DNA from: a bacterium SCSIO 12741
GTDB lineage: Bacteria > Bacteroidota > Bacteroidia > Flavobacteriales_G > Salibacteraceae
DNA length: 64,000 nt
Assembly: GCA_024398055.1 (NCBI GenBank)
Contig: CP073749.1
Span: 2,852,594 to 2,916,593 of the forward strand
Direction: 5' to 3'
The notes under the pieces were generated by a model. The model was not told where the DNA came from. It was given only the letters and a program-made list of their open reading frames with translations, and made no database searches. Position numbers and translations under genes: made by a program. This document shows positions 1-9,856 of this stretch, piece after piece (positions within the stretch are counted from its first letter, which is position 1; each line of letters starts with the position of its first letter).

Positions 1-1
1 C

Positions 2-1795
2 CAGGTGATGGGAACAGATTCCAACAATTGTTCTTCTGAGAAAACAGTGGAAGTAATCGTTAATCCATCCATGGTGCTCGTTACATCAGCTCAGGATGCC
101 GATTGTGGTGACAACAATGGAGCGGCTACCGTTTCCGTAAATGGAGGGTTGCCACCTTACAACTACTTCTGGACCAATGGTAGCACCACGACCAATACCA
201 GCGGATTGCCTGCCGGTATCTATCAAGTGACCGTTACGGATGACAACTCCTGTACAGAAGATGCCACGATTATTATCAAAGACAAGTCAAACACAACCAT
301 TACACTTGATCAGATTGTAGACCCACTTTGTCATGGATCGAATGATGGAAGCATCAACATTACAATCAATGGATCGGCATCCAACATCGCTTGGTCGAAT
401 GGAGAAACTACCGAAGACGTTAGCGGACTGACCGCTGGTAAGCACATCGTTTCGGTGATTGATGAAGATGGCTGTCAACTATTCGAAACCTATCTATTAG
501 GGGAGCCTGATCCAATATCTATTCAGACCTTGACCAGAGATCCTTCGTGTGGATCAAGCAACGGTCTTGCCGTGGCTACTGCAGGTGGTGGAGCAGGTGG
601 CTTTAACTACAACTGGACGGGCGGAAGCACGGTTGATAGCTTGAAAAATGCGGCGGCCGGAATTTACACGGTTACGGTAATCGATGCTAACAATTGCGAA
701 GACAGCATCCAGGTTGCCCTAAGCGATTCAGGAGCACCAAACATTGATCTGATCCGAATCTTGCCAACGGAATGTAAAGCTCAGGATGGAGAGATTGAAA
801 TTGTGATTGGTACCGATACGCTACAATCGCTGACCTGGACCAATGGAGATACAACAGAACTTATTACCCAATTGGCGGCTGGACAATACGAAGTGACAGC
901 AACAGACACTTCTGGTTGTAAGGCGGTAAGAACTTACGAGGTAGAAATGATCGATCCGGTTGCGCCCGAGATTTGTATGGTCACTTACGACACAGCGAGC
1001 GGATATGTAACGGTATTGTGGAATGACCTGAGCAAATACGAAAATGTACGCGTTTTGACCGAAGGATTAGCCACTAAAGATCTTTACTTACTGAGTACCG
1101 AAAACTCTACAACTACCATGTTGGTTGATTCGTCGTCTTCCTTCGCAGCGAAGTCATACACCTACGCCTTACAAGTAGAAGATAGCTGTGGTCAGTTGTC
1201 AGAAGCAGGTCAGGTTCACCGCTCCATGTATTTGAATGGAACCATCGATCAGCAAGGAAAAATTTCCCTGGAATGGTCTCACTATGTAGGGGCACCAGTT
1301 GGCGATTATGAGATTTATCGAGTGACTCCAGGTGGAGGTACGCAGCAGATTGGAACCGTTGCCTGGCCGATTAAGACTTACGAGATTACCCGCGAAAACT
1401 TTGAGGAAACTTCTATCAGATACTTTGTTCGTGCAGCCTTGTTAAACGGATGCGACAACGATCCTTTTGATGGATACACCTATTCCAACTTCTCTGCCGA
1501 TTTCGGCTCCTTCAACATTTTTACCCCTGAAGTGGAATTACTTCAGGAGTTCAGAATCTATCCGAACCCTACAAACGGGGCTTTCTTTATCGAGTTTACC
1601 ACCCTGCGATCTGAAGATGTCAGCATTGAGATCATGGACAGCCGGGGCCGAATGGTATTTGAGCGTAGTTGGAACAATGTATCCGGAGCATTCCGCGAAC
1701 CAGTTGACCTTACAGGTGTGGCTGTAGGAGTGTATCAGCTTAGAGTGAAAACCGATGGAGAATTAAAAGTTCGCAAGATTCAGGTGCAGAAGTGA
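2..1795 (+). CDS. SprB-repeat T9SS cargo protein, 5' end outside the window
   Basis: Large secreted surface protein whose N-terminus lies upstream of the window; the frame is open from base 2. It carries four SprB-type repeats of about 80 residues (roughly residues 20-320), each starting near a Cys (DCGDNNG, DPLCHGS, DPSCGSS, PTECKAQ) and ending in a xVTVTDxNxC-like strand. A fibronectin-like stretch follows (about 325-505). The last 80 residues form a type A T9SS sorting domain beginning IYPNPTNG and ending in a short Lys-rich tail. Such domains direct export across the outer membrane and are then cleaved or anchored (family knowledge). The stop codon overlaps the next start, so it heads a translationally coupled group ending in porP/sprF. 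The C-terminal half resembles that of the product encoded at 4263-8204, so the two are probably paralogues. Its ligand is unknown. Confidence 0.9.
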   Translation, partial: QVMGTDSNNCSSEKTVEVIVNPSMVLVTSAQDADCGDNNGAATVSVNGGLPPYNYFWTNGSTTTNTSGLPAGIYQVTVTDDNSCTEDATIIIKDKSNTTITLDQIVDPLCHGSNDGSINITINGSASNIAWSNGETTEDVSGLTAGKHIVSVIDEDGCQLFETYLLGEPDPISIQTLTRDPSCGSSNGLAVATAGGGAGGFNYNWTGGSTVDSLKNAAAGIYTVTVIDANNCEDSIQVALSDSGAPNIDLIRILPTECKAQDGEIEIVIGTDTLQSLTWTNGDTTELITQLAAGQYEVTATDTSGCKAVRTYEVEMIDPVAPEICMVTYDTASGYVTVLWNDLSKYENVRVLTEGLATKDLYLLSTENSTTTMLVDSSSSFAAKSYTYALQVEDSCGQLSEAGQVHRSMYLNGTIDQQGKISLEWSHYVGAPVGDYEIYRVTPGGGTQQIGTVAWPIKTYEITRENFEETSIRYFVRAALLNGCDNDPFDGYTYSNFSADFGSFNIFTPEVELLQEFRIYPNPTNGAFFIEFTTLRSEDVSIEIMDSRGRMVFERSWNNVSGAFREPVDLTGVAVGVYQLRVKTDGELKVRKIQVQK

Positions 1796-4266
1796 TGAAG
1801 AGAGGATTCAGGCAAATAGCAATTTTATGGAGCGTAATTCTTCTTGGGTTAGGAGGAAGTCTACAGGCTGAAAATGGATGGCTTTCCGCTCCTTTACCTA
1901 CCTGCTCCTTTTCACCGGGAATAATTCCATCCAAGGGTTTTATTTGCGAAGGAGACACCGTTACGCTCACAGCAAATACCGGTAACTATACCTATCAATG
2001 GTATAAAAATGGAACAGTTCTCACCAACGACACACTCTTCAATTACAAGGCATCCGACGTCGGTTCCTACAAGGTGGTGATCACGGATACAGCTTTGAGT
2101 TGTTTAGACTCGGCTACCTTCAATCTTACTTTGGGAAGTAAACCCTCTCTCTTGATTACCTTTAGTGACACAGCCGTGTGCGATGGTGATGAAGTAACGC
2201 TTACAGGAGCTGGTGCAACCTCTCTTTCCTGGAGCGGGGGAATATCCAATGGCGTGGCCTTTACAGTTACTCAGGATAATTGGTATTACCTAACCGGACA
2301 GGACGTTTCAGGATGTCCGACTCAAGATTCGATTTTCATCCACAAGTATGATTTGCCGACCTTGTCTGTGGCGATCAGCGATGACTCCATTTGTAATAAA
2401 GACAGTACCCGATTAACGGCCAGCGGAGCCCAATCCTACATTTGGACTCAACAAGTGAATAATGGAATAAACTTCAGCCCATCTGTCACTCAAGATTACG
2501 TAGTTATTGGTACTGATTCCAACGGATGTAAAAGCAATGATACCGTCGAAGTGGTGGTATTCTCACTACCAGCTTTGGATTTAGGTAACGATACCAACAT
2601 TTGTCCTTACGATTCCTTGCAGCTTCAAGCTCCAACAGGATTTATTAAGACCTATTTATGGTCGGATGGAAGCACGCTTTCCTCTACCTACGTTTCCGCC
2701 AAAGGCGACCATTCTGTCATGGTAACCGATTCTAATGATTGCGTGGTACGCGATACGCTAACCTTGGGTCATGATACCTTACCTAAGAGCTACATCAAGG
2801 CCAAGGATACCATTTGTGATGGCGATCAATACTCCTTGAGTGCAACGGTTGTTTCCAACTACAGTTACCTGTGGTCTAAGGATTCGATTAGTTCCCCTTT
2901 TATTCAATTGACCGCGGCCGGACCTTACTACTTAACCGTAACCGATCAAAATGGATGTTTTCAGGTAGACACCTTTGAGCTGGAAGTTTTGGCTCTGCCT
3001 ACCATGAGCTTTACTGCAGCCATTCCCGATCAGTGTACCAATAATCCTCCCCTTGCATTGAGTGGGGGAAGTCCTGCCGGCGGAAGCTATTCCAGCAGTA
3101 GTTCTATGGTGGCCAATGATACCCTTTGGCCCACGCAAGCTGGAACCCTGCCAATAAGATATACTTACACCGATGGTTTTCAGTGTACCAACTTTATCGA
3201 TACATCGGTGATCATTAACGATCCGCCGGTGGTGAGTTTGTCAAACCTTCCGGATTTGTGTGTTAATGGTGAAGTTGATACCCTTACCGAGAACAGTCCT
3301 AAAGGAGGTCATTTTTTCTCCACCTTGATTTGGGTGAATGACACCGGATATGTGGACCCGACCCAAAATACTCCAGGTACCTACCAAATTGCTTATACCT
3401 ATACTGATGCATCTATTGGATGCTCCGATACGGCTTTTAATACCCTCGTGATTCACGATACAGTAGCATTGAGCTTTTCGACCCAGAGCTGGTGCGAGAA
3501 TTTACCCTTGCAATTAATTGGTGAGGCTACCGGAATTCCAGCCAATCTCACGGGAGTTTATACCGGACCATCGGTTCAATCCGGAAGTTGGTTTGATCCC
3601 TCCATCGGATATGGTTCTTACGATTTGAACTACCAGTTAACGGATAGTAATTCATGTATTAGTAAATCTGTTCGAACCGTTTCAGTAGATTCTATTCCAT
3701 CGCTTCAGTTCGCTATTTCGAATATTTGTTCCAATGCCGATCCTGTCACCTTAACAGCATCGCCTTCAGGTGGAACTTATTCTGGTGTGGGTTTAATTTC
3801 AGGGGATTCTCTGGACCCATCTATTCCGGCAGTAGGATTGAATTCCTTGAGTTATGCCTATACAGACGCATCAACTACTTGTTCTGATACCATTTCCGCT
3901 TCCTATTCTATTTATGGTATTCCGACCGTTCTTTTTGAATTGCCAGATACCATCAAGGATCAATGCGTAGAAAGTGATTCCGTATTTCTTTCTGGTAATT
4001 CTCCGGTAGGTGGTGTGTTTTCCGGAATTGGATTAACCGTCAGTAACTCGGTATTCAACCCCGATACGGCCGGAGCCGGAACCCACGAAATTGTTTACAC
4101 CTTTACCGATGCCAATGGCTGTTCCAACTCGGATAAAGATTCCATTACCGTTCACAATCGCCCATCCTTGACTTTTGCTTTTCCTGATAGTTTGTGTTTT
4201 AACAATGGAGCTTTTAAGTTGACCGGAGCAACTCCTTCTGGGGTACCTATTCTGGATCTGGCGTGA
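1795..4266 (+). CDS. Giant repeat T9SS cargo protein, N-terminal part (frameshifted)
   Basis: N-terminal part of a secreted surface protein that would be about 2,140 residues if the frame were intact. The ATG at 1795 overlaps the previous stop by one base; a GTG at 1792 is also in frame. A signal peptide ends near LGGSLQAEN. Ig/PKD-like units follow to about residue 400. From there a repeat of about 85 residues begins, of the form C...LxGxxPxGGxYxGxG...FxPxxAGxG...YxYTDxxGC. Five copies are complete here. The sixth breaks after TPSG, where the frame reads into a stop at 4264. Adding one G to the run at 4240-4243 restores GTYSGSG and continues directly into the frame of 4263-8204. The product as written lacks a sorting domain and could not be attached by T9SS. 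Confidence 0.85.
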   Translation: MKRGFRQIAILWSVILLGLGGSLQAENGWLSAPLPTCSFSPGIIPSKGFICEGDTVTLTANTGNYTYQWYKNGTVLTNDTLFNYKASDVGSYKVVITDTALSCLDSATFNLTLGSKPSLLITFSDTAVCDGDEVTLTGAGATSLSWSGGISNGVAFTVTQDNWYYLTGQDVSGCPTQDSIFIHKYDLPTLSVAISDDSICNKDSTRLTASGAQSYIWTQQVNNGINFSPSVTQDYVVIGTDSNGCKSNDTVEVVVFSLPALDLGNDTNICPYDSLQLQAPTGFIKTYLWSDGSTLSSTYVSAKGDHSVMVTDSNDCVVRDTLTLGHDTLPKSYIKAKDTICDGDQYSLSATVVSNYSYLWSKDSISSPFIQLTAAGPYYLTVTDQNGCFQVDTFELEVLALPTMSFTAAIPDQCTNNPPLALSGGSPAGGSYSSSSSMVANDTLWPTQAGTLPIRYTYTDGFQCTNFIDTSVIINDPPVVSLSNLPDLCVNGEVDTLTENSPKGGHFFSTLIWVNDTGYVDPTQNTPGTYQIAYTYTDASIGCSDTAFNTLVIHDTVALSFSTQSWCENLPLQLIGEATGIPANLTGVYTGPSVQSGSWFDPSIGYGSYDLNYQLTDSNSCISKSVRTVSVDSIPSLQFAISNICSNADPVTLTASPSGGTYSGVGLISGDSLDPSIPAVGLNSLSYAYTDASTTCSDTISASYSIYGIPTVLFELPDTIKDQCVESDSVFLSGNSPVGGVFSGIGLTVSNSVFNPDTAGAGTHEIVYTFTDANGCSNSDKDSITVHNRPSLTFAFPDSLCFNNGAFKLTGATPSGVPILDLA
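4240..4243 (+). other. Frameshift site: one G short in a G run
   Basis: The run of four Gs at 4240-4243 should be five for the repeat protein to stay in frame. With the extra base the text reads TPSGGTYSGSG, which is the consensus of the neighbouring repeats; without it the frame stops 21 bases later. Similar single-base G/C losses lie at 9820-9824, 18370-18374 and 23357-23361. Confidence 0.8.
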
Positions 4267-7200
4267 ATAGCTTAGGAGAGTTCCATCCAAAAACGGCTGG
4301 TTTATCCAACAACCACAGCATTCAATATTACTACCTTGATTCAAGCACCGGATGTGACAACAGTATTACGGAGACCTTTCGGGTGGATTCGGTAACCCAC
4401 GTTACTTTGGGACTCATTCCGGATTACTGCCTAAACTACCCCTTGGATACCTTGAGCCAGGGAAGTTTTCATACACCTGGCTTTAAGTACGAAGGGTATG
4501 GAATTAAGGATTCCTCTGTTTTTGACCCAAGAGCAGCCGGAGTTGGATCTGGAACCGTTGAATACATATTCACCAATTCATTTGGTTGCCGCGATACGGC
4601 CAGTCAGGTGGTTACTGTGCATGATTTACCAATAGTGAAGGTTAATATTCCACCGGCTTACCAAAGCTGGTGTCAGAACGATGGATTGATTCCTTTGAGC
4701 TTTGCCACTCCGGCAGGTGGGGTTTACGCCGCCGATAGTGGTATTACAGGAAACTCCTTTGACCCCACCAGTGCCCGATTGGGGAACAACGACCTGATCT
4801 ATACTTACACCGATACCAACAATTGCCAACATGCGGATACCGGAATCATTGAGATTAAAACCATTCCAGTGGTTAGTGTATTGCCCGATACCTTTTGTTT
4901 GAATGAAGGTTATTTAACCTTGACCAGTGGGAATCCTTCTGGCGGTTTTTACCAGGGACCTGGAATGGTGAGTAATACCATTTTCAATCCTACCATTGCT
5001 GGAGTCGGAAATAAGACCATTCAATACACCTACCAAGCGCCCAATGGATGTTCTGAATCAGCAGTCACTTCTTACCGGGTAAACTCGTTGCCTATTGTTT
5101 CTTTCGCCTCACCAGCTCCTATATGTTTGAATGCCGGAGCCCGAGTATTAACCGGTGCCACGACCAACGGAGATAGTTCCTATTTTGTAGGAACCGGAAT
5201 ACTCAACAATTCTTCAACCTTCGATCCGGTTGTGGCGGGAATAGGCCCTCACTCAATTCGATTTATAGGAATTGATACCGTTTCCGGTTGCCGAGATACA
5301 ATGGCCCAGTTGATTCAGGTGGACACCGTTCCGGTTGTTACCTTATCCCAAATTCCGGACACCTGTGCCAATGCTTTTAGTTTCCAATTGACCCAAGGGT
5401 CGCCGAAGTCTGGTGGTTCGGGAATCTATAGTGGTCCGGGAGTATCGGGAAGTTTCTTCAACCCTCAGTTGGTTACGCCAGGTCAGCCTGATACCATCAT
5501 CTATAGCTTTACCGATTTTAATGGATGTAAAGCACAGGATTCTACGATCATTCATGTGGATACGCTCCCTGTCGTTTTGTTAAAGTCTTTGCCTCTGCAA
5601 TGTATTGGTAACGACACCTTGGCTTTGGATACCTTCGGGGCACCATTGGGAGGTGTGTTTTCGGGCAACAATGTGGATCAAGCTACCAGTCGATTTGCAC
5701 CTTCAGCGGTAGGCTCTTCCATCATCACCTACACCTTCGTCGATTCCAAAGGATGCAGCGGAAGTCAAAGTCAATTCATTACCGTGAATGCCCTTCCTGC
5801 AGTATCTCTCAGCTTTGATACGAGCTTTTGTGAGAACGCAGGCCCTCAGCCTCTTCAAGGAGGATTTCCTCCAGGGGGAAATTACCGAGCGTCTACTGGG
5901 ATTTTCTCGGGCATGTTTGTCCCTGATTCGGTTCATTCTCTAAAAGACACACTTTATTACACCTATACGGATGCCTTCGGATGTAAGGATTCGGTTTGGG
6001 AAGCCATCTCTATTGACACCCTTCAAAAAATTGTAACCACCCCAGTACCGGATTTGTGTAAAGGCGATCCATCGATCGATCTTGAGCCTTATGCGAGTCC
6101 AAAGGGTGGAACCTTTAGCGGAGTCTCCATTTTTGGAACCAGCTTCGTTCCCAATCTTCTGGATACCGGAACTTACTTTTACCAATACACGTTTACCGAT
6201 AGCAACAATTGCATAGTACAATCATTGGATACCATTTTTATTCGTCCCGTCCCAGATTTGCGAACGACCCCAGATCCGTCGATTTGTGTGGGTGAATCCG
6301 TGCAGTTGAATGCAAGTGGTGGATTGAGTTATTCCTGGAACACAGGACAATTTGGCTCCTCTATTCAGGTAACACCAGGGACTTCGACTACTTATGATGT
6401 GGAAACGGTTAACGGATATAACTGTAAGTCTTCAGCTAGCATTCAGGTGACCGTTTTCGATCGCTATCAGGTATTTACTACCGGACTGCCAGCAGACTGT
6501 GGTCAAGCGAATGGCTCGGGGGTGATTAGTGCCAGCGGGGGTGCATCTCCCTATTCTTACTTCTGGTCGGATGGGGACCGCAATAGCATCAATCGGAATT
6601 TGTTTGCGGGCACCTACCAGGTTACCGTTGTAGACAAGAATCAATGTACAGAATACGCCACGGTTAACATTTCCAACCGAAATGGTCCTTCCGTGAGTTT
6701 GGATTCCATTCAAAACAACACCTGTTATGGTGATGAAATGGGATGGTTAAAAGTTTCTGCTACCGGTGGTACCGGAGACTTAAGTTATAATTGGTCCAAT
6801 GGATTCAAAACGGATTCGTTGATTGGCCTTCCAGCGGGAAAATATGATTTGACCGTATCTGATGAGAAAGGTTGTATTGCGGTAAGAACGTATGAAATTA
6901 CAGAAGGTAGTCCTATATCTATAGAGTCCATATTGACTGAGCCTCTGTGTGATTCTGCCAGCGGATCTATTATCGTAAGCCCTGAAAAAGTAGGGGCCGT
7001 CTACACCTACAATTGGCTTCATGGGCCGGTGGGAGATACCCTTAAAAACCTAGACCCTGGAACCTATTCACTGGCTCTTTCCGATACCAATCAATGTAAA
7101 GACACGGTTGATTTTAACCTTTCTACAACCACTCAACCGGAGGTTCGCGTAGATAGTCTATTTCATACCTGGTGTGGAACAGACACGGGTGCTATTTTTA

Positions 7201-8204
7201 CCACTCCTTTGGATACGGCCTATCGCTATGATTGGTCTTCCGGTGATACCACCGTTTCCATTCATCAATTAGCTACAGGTAATTACACCGTCACCATTAG
7301 CGATACAACAGGTTGTACCCGGATAACCACCTTTGAGATTGAACAAGAAGCTCCTTCTGCGGTGAGTATTTGCCTGGTGACCAATGATACCTTAATCGGA
7401 CAGAATGTGGTCATTTGGGATACTACAGGGCGAAGCGGAGATCAATTGTATAGAATCTACCGTGAATCTGGAATTCAAGGCAAATACTTTGAATTGGGAA
7501 CGGTATTGGCGGGACAAAAACCGATGTTTAGAGATTCTACTTTACTCAATCAAACCTTGAAAGGAAATTACCGGGTAACTGCTGAAGATGCTTGTTCCGA
7601 AGAAAGTTCGGGTGAGCAGGTTCATGGTTCCATTCTCTTGTCCGGTGAGCGTATTTCTGGAAATGGGGTTCAACTGAGTTGGAGTAATTACACCGGAATT
7701 CAGGTTCCGAAATACTTCCTTTACCGCTATACCACTTCCCGTGGATTAGAATTGCTGGATAGTATAGGAACCACTTTCCCGACTTACACCGACTATGGAG
7801 CTCCGGCAAAAGAAGACGAAACCTATCATTATTATTTCGTTTCAGCCGATCCTTTGAGCCAGTGTGATACCAGCTTCCCGATGATTTTGTCCAACTACAG
7901 TTTCAATTTTGGAAAGGGACCTACAACCGGCTTGACCGAATACTCGGCTCAATGGGGAATGAAGGTATGGCCAAATCCTAATCAAGGTGAATTCACTCTG
8001 CGCTTTTCAGGTTCAAACCGGGAACCTATGACTATCAGATTGTTTGATCAGCATGGAAAAATTCATCACCAACAACAGATGGACGGCTTCGCCCATCCAC
8101 GGGACATTTCCATAAAATTATACGATATTAGTGCCGGTGTCTATTACTTACAGGTGGTGAGTAATGGGAATGTTAAAACAGAGAGAGTAAGTATAAATCC
8201 TTGA
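4263..8204 (+). CDS. Giant repeat T9SS cargo protein, C-terminal part (frameshifted)
   Basis: Continuation of the gene starting at 1795, out of frame by one base. Homology to the repeat starts at about 4242, so the GTG at 4263 is only the first possible start in this frame, not a true start. It holds the rest of repeat six and eight further 85-residue repeats, giving 14 in all. Then come a PKD-like unit and four SprB repeats (Cys-started, for example DCGQANG and NTCYGDE), a fibronectin-like region, and a type A T9SS sorting domain beginning VWPNPNQG. The four-SprB plus fibronectin-like plus sorting-domain end matches the gene at 2-1795, including the shared QVHxSxxLxG and LxWSxYxG motifs. Likely a cell-surface adhesin; the ligand is unknown. 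Confidence 0.85.
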   Translation: MNSLGEFHPKTAGLSNNHSIQYYYLDSSTGCDNSITETFRVDSVTHVTLGLIPDYCLNYPLDTLSQGSFHTPGFKYEGYGIKDSSVFDPRAAGVGSGTVEYIFTNSFGCRDTASQVVTVHDLPIVKVNIPPAYQSWCQNDGLIPLSFATPAGGVYAADSGITGNSFDPTSARLGNNDLIYTYTDTNNCQHADTGIIEIKTIPVVSVLPDTFCLNEGYLTLTSGNPSGGFYQGPGMVSNTIFNPTIAGVGNKTIQYTYQAPNGCSESAVTSYRVNSLPIVSFASPAPICLNAGARVLTGATTNGDSSYFVGTGILNNSSTFDPVVAGIGPHSIRFIGIDTVSGCRDTMAQLIQVDTVPVVTLSQIPDTCANAFSFQLTQGSPKSGGSGIYSGPGVSGSFFNPQLVTPGQPDTIIYSFTDFNGCKAQDSTIIHVDTLPVVLLKSLPLQCIGNDTLALDTFGAPLGGVFSGNNVDQATSRFAPSAVGSSIITYTFVDSKGCSGSQSQFITVNALPAVSLSFDTSFCENAGPQPLQGGFPPGGNYRASTGIFSGMFVPDSVHSLKDTLYYTYTDAFGCKDSVWEAISIDTLQKIVTTPVPDLCKGDPSIDLEPYASPKGGTFSGVSIFGTSFVPNLLDTGTYFYQYTFTDSNNCIVQSLDTIFIRPVPDLRTTPDPSICVGESVQLNASGGLSYSWNTGQFGSSIQVTPGTSTTYDVETVNGYNCKSSASIQVTVFDRYQVFTTGLPADCGQANGSGVISASGGASPYSYFWSDGDRNSINRNLFAGTYQVTVVDKNQCTEYATVNISNRNGPSVSLDSIQNNTCYGDEMGWLKVSATGGTGDLSYNWSNGFKTDSLIGLPAGKYDLTVSDEKGCIAVRTYEITEGSPISIESILTEPLCDSASGSIIVSPEKVGAVYTYNWLHGPVGDTLKNLDPGTYSLALSDTNQCKDTVDFNLSTTTQPEVRVDSLFHTWCGTDTGAIFTTPLDTAYRYDWSSGDTTVSIHQLATGNYTVTISDTTGCTRITTFEIEQEAPSAVSICLVTNDTLIGQNVVIWDTTGRSGDQLYRIYRESGIQGKYFELGTVLAGQKPMFRDSTLLNQTLKGNYRVTAEDACSEESSGEQVHGSILLSGERISGNGVQLSWSNYTGIQVPKYFLYRYTTSRGLELLDSIGTTFPTYTDYGAPAKEDETYHYYFVSADPLSQCDTSFPMILSNYSFNFGKGPTTGLTEYSAQWGMKVWPNPNQGEFTLRFSGSNREPMTIRLFDQHGKIHHQQQMDGFAHPRDISIKLYDISAGVYYLQVVSNGNVKTERVSINP

Positions 8205-9856
8205 AAGCGGTTTTGAGCATTAAACAATCAATACTCATAAGCTTTTTGCTGTGTTGTGTCGGGCTACTTCAGGCGCAGAAAATTATCTGGGTGGAGGATA
8301 CTGCTGTGTCTTTTTCCAGCGGTGCTGAAGAGATAACCGCTATGGACGCCGATCCGGATAAGAACATCATGGCTGGAGGTATATTTACAAACTCGATTCC
8401 AGGAGTTTCCTTTTCTGCTCTCGGTGGGGCCGATATCATGGTTCAGTTTTTAGATCGGGATAGAAATCAGAATTGGACAACACCTTTTCGATTTCGATCT
8501 TCAGGTGGCGATGATAGGCTCACCGATGTGGAGTTTAATCCGGTCTCCAATTCCTACTACATCACCGGACAGTTGGATGGAAACTTGACCATTTTAAGCG
8601 CTCAGTTTGGGCAGGGAAGTTTTTTTCTAACCGAAATCAATCAAGGTGGTAGCACTCCATCCGTTGGCTGGATGTTTCCTTCGGCTAGCGGAGGGATTAA
8701 TAATTCGGTAAGTAGAGGAGCCGGAATAACGACCGATCCAGCAGGAGATATTTATGTATTAGGCGAGTTTGAAGATTCTATTGTATTGAGTCCAACCCTG
8801 ACCTTGTACGATTCCGAAGGAGATGGAGATTTGTTTTTAGCCAAGTTCAGTGGAACCGGAGGTACTAAGGGCGATCTACTTCAAGCCATCAGAATTGTAA
8901 GCAAGGGATCGGTGCAAGGCGTTGATCTGGGTTACGACAAGGTCAATAATCGGGTGGTAATAGGAGCTAATTACAAAGACACCGTAATTTTCAGTTCCAC
9001 CGATACTCTCTTTGCGGATTCTTCAGGTCAAAGTGACTTTCTCGTAGCTCGGTATTCCAATACCCTTACCTATGTAAATTCCACGGCCGCCATTCATTCC
9101 AAGGACGATATTGTAGCCTACGGATTCGATGTGGATACTACTGGAGCATCCGTTGCCACAGGATATTTTGAAGGAAGTTATACCGCAGGATCTTTTACCG
9201 AGAATGCCCAAGGAGGCAAGGACATTTTTGTGATTAAAGTGGGTAACGCCGGAACCGTAACCTGGGCCACCAATTTTGGAGGAAGTAGTGATGAAGGTGG
9301 ACGAAAAGTAGCCATTGATACCAACAGCAAAATTTACATTCTGGGCCAATTTGAAACCACGGTCAACTTTGGAACCGTGGATACGGTAATCAACAAAGGA
9401 CAACAAGATGGTTGGTTGCTAACTTTGGATAATGCCGGTGCGGTATTGGGAGCCAAAGGTGGAATTATGCAGACCGGTAATGACGTTCTTACCCCATTAG
9501 CCTTTGCATTGGAAGGTGATACTTTATGGTTTGGCGGGGACTTTTTTGGCATCGCCAAGTTTGGAACAAGACCTGCCTTTTCTTCCCGAGGATTCCAAAA
9601 AGATGCTTTTATTGCTCAAGTTGAAGGGCCAACCGTATTCTGTAACGTGGATACATCTTTATCGATCACTGATTTTCGGTTGAATGGCTCGGATCTGCAT
9701 GTGTGTGATGGGGATTCGGGGTTAATGTCCACCAGCGTAACTGGTAATGTTACCTTCCAATGGTTTAAAGATAGTAAAGCCATTGCCGGGGCAACCACTA
9801 CCCAACTACATGTGGACTCGGGGGAGTATATCACCTTGAGCTTACCGATGTGGTAA
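8201..9856 (+). CDS. SBBP-type beta-propeller T9SS cargo protein, N-terminal part (frameshifted)
   Basis: Starts at a TTG overlapping the previous stop by four bases; no ATG precedes the signal peptide, which ends at GLLQAQK. Residues about 30-480 form repeats of the SBBP/beta-propeller kind, for example DIFVIKVGNAGTVTW followed by GGSSDEGG and IYILGQF, typical of exported Bacteroidota proteins. A PKD/Ig-like unit then begins (FQWFKDSKAIAGA) and the frame stops at 9854. One extra G in the run at 9820-9824 would read GGVYHLELTDVVKGC and join the frame of 9850-12228, giving one protein of about 1,340 residues. As written, this part has no sorting domain. Confidence 0.85.
   Translation: MKAVLSIKQSILISFLLCCVGLLQAQKIIWVEDTAVSFSSGAEEITAMDADPDKNIMAGGIFTNSIPGVSFSALGGADIMVQFLDRDRNQNWTTPFRFRSSGGDDRLTDVEFNPVSNSYYITGQLDGNLTILSAQFGQGSFFLTEINQGGSTPSVGWMFPSASGGINNSVSRGAGITTDPAGDIYVLGEFEDSIVLSPTLTLYDSEGDGDLFLAKFSGTGGTKGDLLQAIRIVSKGSVQGVDLGYDKVNNRVVIGANYKDTVIFSSTDTLFADSSGQSDFLVARYSNTLTYVNSTAAIHSKDDIVAYGFDVDTTGASVATGYFEGSYTAGSFTENAQGGKDIFVIKVGNAGTVTWATNFGGSSDEGGRKVAIDTNSKIYILGQFETTVNFGTVDTVINKGQQDGWLLTLDNAGAVLGAKGGIMQTGNDVLTPLAFALEGDTLWFGGDFFGIAKFGTRPAFSSRGFQKDAFIAQVEGPTVFCNVDTSLSITDFRLNGSDLHVCDGDSGLMSTSVTGNVTFQWFKDSKAIAGATTTQLHVDSGEYITLSLPMW
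9820..9824 (+). other. Frameshift site: one G short in a G run
   Basis: A run of five Gs at 9820-9824 where six keep the reading frame. With six, the Ig/PKD-like unit reads VDSGGVYHLELTDVVKGC and runs straight into the downstream frame; with five, translation ends 30 bases later. Same kind of defect as at 4240, 18370 and 23357. Confidence 0.8.
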
